From assembly GCA_963995525.1 (NCBI GenBank), contig OZ023206.1, forward strand, positions 71,887,490 to 71,951,489: a stretch of 64,000 nt of DNA, read 5' to 3'. The translations under genes were made by a program, and so were the position numbers. Shown piece by piece: positions 27,001 to 39,000 of this stretch (positions within the stretch are counted from its first letter, which is position 1; each line of letters opens with the position of its first letter). Under the pieces are notes generated by a model. That model saw nothing but the letters and a program-made list of their open reading frames with translations. It had not been told where the DNA came from and did no database searches. This DNA comes from Escarpia spicata. Its lineage: Eukaryota > Annelida > Polychaeta > Sabellida > Siboglinidae.

Positions 27001-30000
27001 TTTTCCTGTCCTCCAAGGGTTACACCCTTTCACCCCCAGTCTATTTATAGCATACAAATCTATATACAGCTGTACAACATTTATTTATAATTTCACAACA
27101 GTTATCTCAAATTGTCTTCCCACTCCCTCATGTATGGGGGGGGGGTAGGCCAGATGTACTAGTCACCCACACCTCATTAGATATGTTTATTTTTAGTGCA
27201 TTACACTGTGTGTGGACACAGTTCTGTGGCTGCCCCATCACCCTGAGGGAATATAAACAGATATATTTACAATGACAATTTGTTCCAATTTCCCTCCAAT
27301 TCCCTGTGCAAGTCTACATCAGCCCTGATCCAAACCAAAGTTTATGCTAAAACATGGTTTTTTTCACTTCCTGGATAATTCCTGCACAATTATCTTGCAC
27401 CAGATAATGCGACTGGAATCACAGCCAGTGCGATTACAGCAACAGATTTGTTGTAAGAGTATGCCTGCAGTTTGGTCTAGTTTAGTGCTATCACAGTATG
27501 AGTCACACAAAATGAAGGGAAACTAGACTTGCCTGCCATGAAACTCGACTTGTTAGAAATATACATTTTGGAAAAAATCTGATGATAATTTGATGATAAT
27601 TTCACTGCCAGCCACCTCAACCCACCCTATCCCTACTTCTCCCTCCCCATTCCCTCCCGAATTGTATTTGCGCAGTAACTGCAGAATGGCTGAATGTTTC
27701 CCAGCAAAGCCGAGATGGTGTCCAATTGAACAGGTCTGCCAGGGAGTGAAGTGTAAAACTCTTTGAGCATCCCAATGACTGGACATCCTGCTATACAAGC
27801 ACATAACATATCATTTTAATATTCCATGTACACACATATTTGGAAAGTGTTCACACTTCTCAGGTAATCTTAGTATAGGATGCCCTTTTGGTAGGATGGC
27901 ATTGTATTTAATACAACTGATGCTACTCAATGATTCTGGAATGCCTTTTAGTGCACACAGCGTGTAATGGATGTGACATCAGCCACATAGTGGTACCCCA
28001 ATCTACGTCTTCTTCTAACACAATAGGATAGTCGCAGTGGACACTGGACTGTTTTGCCCCAACGTCTCCTATCATTGCAGTTTCCATTATCATGTAAGTA
28101 TTCTGAACATTAGTACACTTGGGCTGTATCATGTCTATGGATATAACATGGAATTTTACATAATCTTTGGCAACAAGATATCTACAGGAACTGACTAAAG
28201 TAAAAGTGTTTCCTGCTTCAGTGATGTAACTTACAGTGAGTCTTCATAAAACACCATCATGACAAGCTGCATTCTGCTCCCTTCATAAACAAACATGATC
28301 GCACAGGCAATTTACAATTTATAATTTGTTTTTATTGGCATCAGATTTTGCCTTCCTATAAACAGTAGCAGTGTCAAATGACGTGTGTTTTAGTCACGGT
28401 CTCATCTGACAGTAATTAAAAGTAGAATACAGGAAACTGGACCATAAATAAACAGCTGGTTTCCAACGCAATGTTTGCAATTCAATAAACAACCCACCCA
28501 ATATTTCAACAAGTGTTGTGACGTTATCAGGATGTCTAGTTCTGTTTAAATCGTAACCGTCTGGGCCATGCATGAATGTGTAAATGTATTTTACAATTAA
28601 AAATCGGTGCAACAATCAAAATCACTATGTCATCACATTATGTGAAGTGGTACTTAGAATATTGCCTCATTAGCACCTCAGTTTCATTCGACAAAATCGT
28701 GACTGCAAACTAAATTACACGATATGAGCAATTTGGAGAGTTAGCTGACACATGGGATATTGCTTTTCTGTGGCATAATTTGGTTGATGGGAGGCTTGTG
28801 GCTATAAGAGCTGTCCATTACAGGCTGTCAGCCCACACACATAGAAGGCTATTCCTTAATCAGGACAGCAGATAGATGTGTCATTCTGCAGATTGCTTCT
28901 GGCTGTAGAACAGTGCAGCAATCATATCAGGGGTAAACTGCAGGCTAGAGAGAGTTCACTTGTTGACATGAGTCAGCTAGTGGCAGTTCACGCTTACTGG
29001 TGCAGCTGTATTATGACACAAAGACACTCTGTGGAGGTGCCATGACAGATGACAATGTCATTTGTCCAGTTGTTGGTTCAACTTGGTGAATTTCTCTGGT
29101 GAAAATGTGTTCACTTGATTCTGGTTTGTTGTGTGAAGTGTATGCTGCTTTATGCCCACATATCAGAACAGAGATGAACATCACACATGTGACAATCAAT
29201 GAGATCATTACAACTTGATCACCATACACCTCCTACGATGCTTGAAAACTGAAGTCTACCAAGATGACTAATTGAGAAATACTGAGAAAGCGTGAAATAT
29301 TCAACTTACATTCGACGCAGCTGTCTGAATTCTGCGAAGACTTTGGCAGGGATTTCTGTGATCACATTTTGCTCCAAACGCCTGTAAATAAAACAACAGT
29401 CATTAAATTACAAGTTATTATAGAATATACTGAACAGTCAGTTTATTTGTTAACATTTAAACCTTCAGAAATACCATTTTATCTGTTACTAGTGTATTCA
29501 TATCCATATAAACAATTCGCAGATAACTAAATACAACATATTATTCAAAAACATGCCTTCATAACTTGTGTATATTTTATGTTTGTTCAAAAGTTCAAAA
29601 TTCCTTCAAATTTTAATTCATGTTGCACATTTTCATTATGCAAGGTCTTGTCACATGTATTAAAATATTACTACTGTTAATAACAACATTATTATTATAC
29701 AAATTATAGAATATAAATGGCTGGTATTTGGGGGTGACCATAATCATAATAATAATGATCATCATACTACTACTAATAATAATCATAACAATCATCATAA
29801 TAATAATCATCATCATATTACTAATTAACCCCCATGTCTGCTTCCACATCATATTAAGGCGGTGATGCCTTCTTGAGGGTGACTTGTGTACACAACTCTA
29901 AATCTGCTGATATGGGAGAGTGGAGGGCAATTACTGCAAGAGTTGTGCAGCATTACAGGAGCCAGATCTACCCACGTACAAGGGAACTACAGGGAAGAAG

Positions 30001-33000
30001 AGGAATACTTACAGCTCTGTCGTTTTCTCTGGGATGTTCAATGGTATCTCAGTCATGCCCTTGGAGCGACAGTCCACAATGGAGTCAGTGCAGACACACT
30101 GACCTGGGCACATTGTGGGCACTAGGCACTCCTGGGGGTAGGTCCGCTCTCCACCTACACGGGACACAACACAGACTTACACACACCTGATATGAAATAA
30201 ATATATTGTTCATGGCTCCAAGATTCCATGACAGCAAAAAATAAACTTACTTTGGAGCAAATGCTGAAAACATATGCAATGTTTTGACCCATCTACAGCA
30301 GATCTTGTTCATGCACTGATGTTTACACACACCTGGTTCATGCTTTCTACTAGTAATAATAATGATGTGGTTTTATATAGCACCAGTCTCCTGAAGGCTC
30401 TCATAAGCACTTACTCCATTACCAGAGCAAGTGTTCTGGCCGCAGCTAATTAATACTACATTAGAGGTTTGAAAACTTATTTTATTATTTAATGTGTTAT
30501 GCATAATTATACATAAATAATGTTATTATAACTTGTTATTTTAATTAGTTGTTTATACTAATTAATCCTTCTTGTTTTATTATATTGCAATATTTTTATG
30601 GTATATTTATTTTAAATAATCATAGAAACAATAGTACTTTTATTTAATTAATATTGTTGTTATTTAGCCATTCTAGAACATAGTACCCAGTGCAGGTTTC
30701 ACGCCACAATACAACTGCAAAATATTCATAACCCTTCAAGTACAATCCAAAGAAGTTAGAGAGAGCTATACAACAGGACCTTTTTCAAAGTAAACATCAT
30801 CATCGACACAAAAACTATAAAACTGACATCACCACCCGTAAAACTATAAAACTGACAGCTTCAGCTCTAAAACTATGAAACATTTATTTGTGCAAGCACC
30901 TATTTGTTTAATGACAACGACCCCCTTAATGATGGTCCTAAATCACAGCCTGTGTGGCCATGGTCTTCAGCTACTTAGAGCACACACAAGTCACACTACT
31001 GTGGCCGGCTGCATGACACCCAACTAACTTAGGCGGTCCAATTACACCCAACTCCCTAGGTGTCACCTAGCTGGGCAGATGCTTAGGAAGCGTTGCATGA
31101 CAGGCACCCAGACGTCATCGCCCAACTAAGTGCTAGTGGCATGATTAACCGATAAGCGGATTACTGCATTTTCAGGACAAATCTTCCCAGGGTTCATTTC
31201 ATCAAGGCGGAAGCGAAAGCACAGATATGAAATAGGAAAGATCATTTTGTTCACGACGAGATAATTGCCCCCATACAGGTGTATGCCAGGAGCAAAGATA
31301 CTCTCCAAGGGTGTTTCAAGTCCACACTGTCCAACCGTGACAAGAAGATGGCATGGGATATGGTAGCATCAGACGTTAACGCCGTTTCCAAGTCTCACCG
31401 TAGTCACGGCGTAGTGTCGACGAGCTGAAAATGAAATGGCAGAAACTTGCCAGCGATGCGAGGGCGGACCTGGCAAGATGGAAGCACCCAGGGACCGCAT
31501 CGCAAAGACGGAATATATACTGACCCATCAACGCAACCGATGACGTTTGGGAAACTTGCCATGGCATAAAACCTCACGCTTCACGCTGTCAGGGAGCGCT
31601 CACACAAAGCTTGCGACACACGATAAATTGTTCTACTAACGGTCGATTATGTGTCAGAATTGTATAGCCAACAACATTCTGGAAGGACCCAGATGCAAAA
31701 TAATCGCAACAAAGTTACTACTTGAAGTTCGGGCAACAAGAATCCCTTTTGGCGATATCCAAATTCCAAGTCGCCACGAATTTCGTCGACGATTCTGAAT
31801 AAATAAACTGTTCTGAAACGATACCTTTCAAACAGCTGAACGTTGTTGTAGGTATCCAGGGGGTTTAAATGATCTTTAAAAACGCAATTTCTTCTTAATT
31901 GTCTGCGCCAGTATAATGGCGGCCATTAGTAAAACGCGATATGTGACACCTAGTTGGAGTTAGGGCTGCTCCGGGTTGTCCCAGGAGTTGCACCCTAATT
32001 TGCGCGGGAACTCAGCTGGGAGTGTGTCATGGAACTGCCCCTAATGGCTATGCGCAACCTATGACCCTAACTTGGGCGGAATTTGGACTTAGGTGCATGT
32101 CATGCAACCGGCCACAGGGCTACACATTTCTGATTAAACGATAATTTCCAGATGACATCAGTCAGTGAATTAATGGTGGTGGAGCTATGTAAACAAACTG
32201 TACAATGTATTCAAAGTCTGACATCAGCATGTCAGTAATTGCACAGTCGAGTTGGCAGAACACTCACAATTAGCATGCTACATCGAACAGACAAAATGTG
32301 AGCTCACTTGTTCCTGTGGCAAGTTTCGTACTTTTTGCCAAATCTCTTGTCGAGCGTACTTACGTATTTTACGGAGGTTTACACAAGGATGTAAATGTAG
32401 TAATATTACAATGATCATCATACTTGTTATGCAATCATCTGTGTTTCTGGTTTCCTCCTGTCTTTCATACTTCAAAAATCATTTTCATAGCTGATTTTCT
32501 ACATTATGATTCCCAATAAGTGTATTTTTATTAATATTTTTGCAATTTTTAGCTTGATAATTAGTGGTAAAATCCAGTCCTTGACAGTGCAAAGGATGCA
32601 ATTTTGTATAATGTAAAAATATTCATCCTTACCAGTTCAAGTAACAGGTCTGACCATCAAAGTTCTAGAGTGAGTTTGTAGTTTTTCAGTTAATTTCCAG
32701 AGCAATAATATTAATAATACACAAATTGTCATACTTTGAGCTTTTTAAAGGAATTATTCCTAGACATACTGCACTTTGGTAAACACAACTGCACATCAAT
32801 GAAAAATTTCTACACATGTTATGCACGTGCTCCAAAAACCACACAGATTTACGTCAACCTATTTGCTTGCTCCTCTGTCACACTCTGATATTTGGTCTGT
32901 GGGAGTCCTGTATAAGCAACCTATTTGCTTGCTCCTCTATCACACTGATATTTGGTCTGTGGGAGTCCTGTATAAGCAACCTATTTGCTTGCTCCTGTCA

Positions 33001-36000
33001 CACTCTGATATTTGGTCTGTGGGAGTCCTGTATAAGCAACCTATTTGCTTGCTCCTGTCACACTCTGATATTTGGTCTGTGGGAGTCCTGTATAAGCAAC
33101 CTATTTGCTTGCTCCTCTGTCAAACTCTGATATTTGGTCCGTGGAAGTCCTGTATAAGCAACCTATTTGCTTGCTCCTCTGTCACACTCTGATGTTTGGT
33201 CTGTGGGAGTCCTGTATAAGCAGGTGGCCTATGGAAACACTGACAGTTTTCTCGAATGATATCGGTATGATTCAACCACAGCGTATTCATTCACCTGAAG
33301 AAAGGACATGCGCAACGTTCTGGTGAAACAAAATAAGTCTCCGAAGAAGAAAGCAGCGCGAATTCCATCCAGCCCTGCGATGGTTGTTGGGCACAGGTAA
33401 GTGAATGGGCATAAAACAGTGCTCAGGTGTGGATGTATCTAATTTTTATTTTTAGATGCACACTTCAAGTCAACGTCAGGGCAAGTGTGAATAACAAATA
33501 AAACAGTCTTCAGTTCACATCTAATGGCAAAAACATTACCCAAAAACGCTTCAAGGAAAAACGCTAGCTATGCAGCTGATCATTAGAGGAGTTTTTTATT
33601 CTATGACAAAATGCAGGTGATCAAAATTACTGATTATTCCTAAAAGAAATTTAAAACTACTATGTGAAGTCATGAAAATATAAAAATATTAGAAACGTGA
33701 CCTAAAATTAAGCTATAATGACAAGTCTCCTGTCAGTGATATTCCAAACACATAATCCATGATATGTTTGGATGAAAGCTATTTTATGATGGAAATGTTC
33801 GCAGCTTGTGATTCGCACTTTTCATTACACGGAGAATAGTGAAATCATCAAAGTCAACATTTCAGCAATGTGGATCTGGCATCTAAAACGTTGGTAACTG
33901 CATTCTGTGGGCCACATTCACTGCACCTGGAGGAGCTGTCAGACTTTGATGAGAAGCTCACCCCCATTACTCCTGTGAGCTCACCCCCTATTACTCCAGT
34001 GAGCTCCACCTACTTGAGAGACAATAGTGGACATAGACAGCTTTATAGCAGCTCAGCCCAGGTGCCAGGGCTGGCTGGTGGCCAATATAGAATGTTAATT
34101 AGCACTGCCTATTGACCAGTGTAATTTGTTGACATTGCTCCTGCACCTCTTGAAGAAGAAAGAGAGAGAGGCAGGCTCAATACCTGCTGGGCCCCTTCAA
34201 AGGTGGGTCTATGGGAATCTGTAGAACCGCCCCAGGCACACAAAGGACAAGGCAGAGCACAAGTAGCTCAGTGGTCATTTCATCAGAGGCATGAGAACCA
34301 ATATAATCAATCTCAAGGTTGGGTAAACAGCCAATTAGAGCCACAGAACACTGGAGAAGTTGGCTGCTTGGCAAATGTCAATGTTTGCTGCTTGCTGCAC
34401 AGTGTGACACCTCCAAACAAAGGTCCATTCAGGTGTTTGCCTCCCTGCCAGGTATTTGTTCTCAGAGCAGTGTGCTGCCTTCAGACTGCCCCCATATCCC
34501 ACTTCACTTGTAGCCTCAATAAAATGCAGATTCTCAGCTCGAAATGGCTTTGCTGGTAATGGGAACACAGAGGTGGTGGTTTCAATAGTGTACTGTGTGT
34601 GAAATATAGAAGACTGCTAGATCAGCACACACGATTCACCAGTAAGAAGCTAAATAATTATAGCTTTCCATCGTATCAGCAGTATATAAAATATATAAAT
34701 TACATCACTGCGATTAAGTGAGATTACAGACAAAAAACGTTATCAATGTCGGTTCTATGAATTATGTAGGGAAATACAATTAAATATTGATATTTTAGTT
34801 GTAATTTAAAAAAAAACTGCTGATAAATTCTTATTAGACCTTGGATACTCATGTAAGTGACTGATATGATAGCTGGGTTGCTCCCATGATAGATCATGGT
34901 TTAGTCTCATGACAACTAAACATTATCTAATGTTCAATGTATGTAACAGTTATTGATACTATTTTGTTGTTGATCCAGCACTGTTTTAATTATCGCAATA
35001 CTATGTATAATTTATTGAAACGTTTATCTATGTTACGGATCAAGTAAACACACATCATGTAATGAGTGATTGTGGTGTCAGGGTTAGGGTTAGGGTTAGT
35101 GATTGTGGTTTCAGGGCCAAATGGGATACAGGGCAGTATGTCCTTTTTTAATAAAAAATAAGCTTTGTCCCCAGAGCCTAAATTAAACCTTGAACATGAT
35201 ATTGGAAAGATCTTACAAAATCTTAACAACTGATAGCAAGGAACAAAACATGTTTTAGAACATTTCAATTACGACATTACTCAATCAAAAATGTCATCTG
35301 AAATGGTGTCTATCGTATTCTGCTCTGAAACACTTCACTTCCCTGCAGGATACCCTTTATATTCTCAGTTTGAAGTTCTCCCAGTTACAACCACATTATT
35401 GTAACCATCAAAGCACAGAAGAGTAGACTGTAATTAGTTGTATACAGACACACAATTACAATAAAAGTTAACAAAATTATAAATTGATAAATTATGGTCA
35501 AACAAACAAGGGGAAATGTCTGCACATAAATCTAAGTGTTGGGAAACATCCCGGGGAATGACTGAGTGGACATCAATTGGGGCAACACCTTACCCTCAAT
35601 GAAACGAACCTGTGCAAGTGAAGTCTGAGTCATGGAGTTCGGCAATGAGGGTGGAGCGTAGGTGTTTGGGGGAGGAACACTTGCTGAAGAGGGCGAGGGT
35701 GGGTTGTCTCCTGAGCCAGCGTGCCAGCCACTGCAGGTGACAGTCACACACCAGCTGGTTGTCTGCGATTCGCCTGCAAACATGTTACAAATATCTCATA
35801 AACACGTACAGACATGCCATGTTTTGTGGTGTAAATTTTTATTTTTGACTTCTATTTCCATATAAATAAATTAAATAACACGTTATCCAAAGCTTAGGAC
35901 TGCTCAGAGTGCTTTACATGTCATTCCATACAAGTTAGCCAGTGGTTAGGACTGCTCAGAGTGCTTTACATGTCACCCCATGTCCATTTGAACACCATCG

Positions 36001-39000
36001 TAACTTCTCTAGGAAGCATTCAGCCATGCGTTCTTTTTTTACAGTCTTCTCCAGGTGCCCACTTCTTATTCTGTCCAGCATTGATTTTGCTCAGGATAAG
36101 ATAATAGCATTCAAAGTAGTCTTAAAATGTTTATGGGTAGATTTTACTAAACCATTATGCATTATCTAACCATTAAAAGTACTTACATTATCCGCAATTT
36201 GTGCATATTTGCAAAGATATCCTTCGGCAGATTGGTGACATTATTTTTGTTGATCGTTCTGAAATGTGAGGAAGAATCAATTAGAAGGCAGGTATGCTAG
36301 AGCATTATTACATTTGGTATATCTCACATGTATGCATGTTTCAACATTTAAATGAATAACGGGGAATGAGAGATAGGAGAAGAGACAGAGGAAGAGACAG
36401 CAGTGCAAGAACATTGAGGGAGGAAGAGAACAGAAATCAAGGATAGAATGGAGAGCAACCTTACCCCAGACTTCCAGGGAAACATGGGGAGCAATAATTA
36501 AAAGTAAAATACAGTGTATGCGGTAGAGAATCGAAAGACATGGCGGGTGCTGTCAAGAAGTCATCAGTGGTGCCCCAACTACCGTCAGGTTACAGGATAG
36601 GTCATCGTTATGTATTACAAGTATACTTACAGAATTTCCATGTCCTTAAGTCCATTGAGAGCTGAATCCGTGATGCAAGTAATCTGGTTGTTGTCCAATT
36701 GCCTGAAGTATGAAAACGACACCTGTCAATGTCACAATGACATATGTATATATATATATAAAGTATACCAATGAGTCATTTATAATTAACTTGTGGCTTA
36801 TTGTCAATGTCACACACACAGACATTCGGGGCTGGGCACCGAAAACAAAATTTGTTATAGTAATTTTGAGGATGTTTGGAGCATCATTAAAATGCAAAAA
36901 ATGCTATGCACACCCGTAAATTTCATGTCAATAAAAAATGATTGTTATTGGTATATTAAGTAAATTTACTTGACAACAACACTATTTAAATATGAAACTA
37001 TGCCATTGTTGTGATGAAAATCATAACATCACATGATGTTGTATGTCTGTTCATTCATTTAAGAAACATTTGGTGATACATTGACTCATAATCAATTATT
37101 TGGATCACATTTCTTTAGTTTTGCTTCTTGAAGACAATGTGCAGACAATATGTCACGAAATGCACACGTAAAGCAGTTACTGTGTGGTACTTTTAAATCT
37201 TAAATTATTGGTGCGATACAAATCCTTGTCGGCACTGCCAAAATCGGCACGTACTTCTTGACTGACTTTTAACCCTACTGGGCCGTTGGTCCTTGTTTAG
37301 CCCAACCATAGATGCGTATATCGTCAACATTATGGCTGTCTTTTCGCACATGAAAATATCACAGGTTCCGCGCATACTCCTTCTAAAATCGCATAGCAGG
37401 TATTGCATAAACACATGGCAAAACACCCTACGGAACTGCGCACGGAGAATCGTGTTATCTGTGAATATCTCATTTGCTGAAGTGAAGAGGGACGTGTCGT
37501 CTGCTCGGAGGCTTTGATTCCTTGGTTTACCGTCTGGGGGCGTTTTCTGTTGTTGGCGTGTTGCATTAACTTGCATAGGCCTTATGTTAGTTAATAACCA
37601 CTAAATGTTTACATTTTTATATTACTTAGTCATAAAACACTGGAATTTTCAATTATTACGTGATTTTTGTAGTGTGTTCCTCATAGTTGGTCAACTTGTC
37701 GCTCTCTGTTTCCAACAATTCTCACTAGGTGGCGAACCTGTTTCTTGTCTAGGGGAATGTGGGAACCAATGAGCCCAATGAGCCATTTTACGTTTTCTAG
37801 TATAGGAATAAACGCAGAGTTTAGTGCTCTCGTTCATGTGTGGGCCCTATCATATATGTTACAACACCTGTAGAGACAAAATCTGCGATTTTGTGTGGGA
37901 TGTCCGTATGCCCTATACTTGTGTTAGTGAATCGTAACAGTAACCTACTGTTCTGCAAGTCTATATATTATCATAGTGTTAACAAGAAAAACTACTATTT
38001 TGGACCGGGCACATCGAATTTGGACCGGGCATGTTGTGACGGATGATAACGGAACAGCCACGTTGCTCATGCAATAACTCGAGCGTTACCCAATTGCCAA
38101 ACCAACTACGCTTGCCCGCAGGCTAAATCCTCGCCATGGGTTACACTCCATCAGGCCATCCACGTACGAGAGATTTAACATCCCTGCAAAAAGATGTCCT
38201 GGGACTGTTCTACAGACATAACTGTCTGTTTCCCTCAGATGTAGCACCCGAATACCTCTCCCAAATGGGGACCAGTAAAATCTGCCTTTGAAGGGTAAGA
38301 GCCTGTTGTAGCGCTGACGAATGTCCGATCTAACCAGGCTCGACACCTTACATCCGTGATGGAGACGCCCTCGTACATAACACCGACAGCGCAGACTCCG
38401 TGTCGGGACTCCACCACTGGCGTAAGTTCTGGGTTCAGTGGCGGCCGAAAAACACACTTTTCCTCCGGCTCCTTCCCACGTAGCAACGACACTTTAACCA
38501 GGGAATCCTCGAAAGGTAACTCGGACGTCAATCGATTCAGACGGAACAAGAGAACGCACCCAAGGCACAAGGGGTTCACTTTCCAAAAGCGGATAGACCC
38601 TCTATACCCCAAATTTGCATATAAAAAGACGGAGAAGGTCTTTTGGAAGGCGAAACGTCTTAAACGGCGTTCAGTTGGTATTTCAAATAAGCAGGTGAAT
38701 ACCGTAATGACAATAATTAAATTACGCTGTAGGGTTAATGAGCGTATCAGGCAGCGTTCAAACATTTTAATTGTAATATTATTCTAGTCGTATGAATATC
38801 CAGTGATGATGACTGCAGTATCAGCATACACGCACAAAGCTAGGAGGAAGGCGGAGACCGAGGGGTGCATAACACAACAATAAACGCATTCTTAAAGTGC
38901 TCTTGTTAACATTTTATGTTGATGTAAGCCCGAACCATCAATACTCGAAATTGATATAGGAATGGTTGTATCATGCCAAACAACTTAATCCGTGGAGGCG

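Larger units (their letters stand above)
22543..29309. other. Slit intron (domain 2 LRR1 to LRR2)
   Basis: A 6.8-kb intron with a LINE fossil (about 23950-24200), a TA-flanked MITE (26511-26918), a G run (27137-27147) and an internal duplication of AAGGCATAATTAGCC (around 23508 and 23539). No host exon was recognised in it. Confidence 0.8.
30155..35609. other. Slit intron (domain 1 C-cap to domain 2 N-cap)
   Basis: A 5.5-kb intron containing the Myb/SANT-bearing TIR element (30999-32117), the 60-bp array (32858-33223), a possible small plus-strand exon (33309-33405), a 26-bp duplication in 33955-34008 and a telomere-like tract (35080-35099). No other gene was recognised; the 118-codon frame at 34203 has no visible domain. 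Confidence 0.8.

Noticed and set aside
30013..30190. Plus-strand frames of 60-105 codons around 29873-30190
   Set aside because: They are antisense to the Slit domain 2 N-cap exon.
32816..33192. Overlapping plus-strand frames of 104 and 123 codons
   Set aside because: They are produced by the 60-62-bp minisatellite, whose unit length is not a constant multiple of three.
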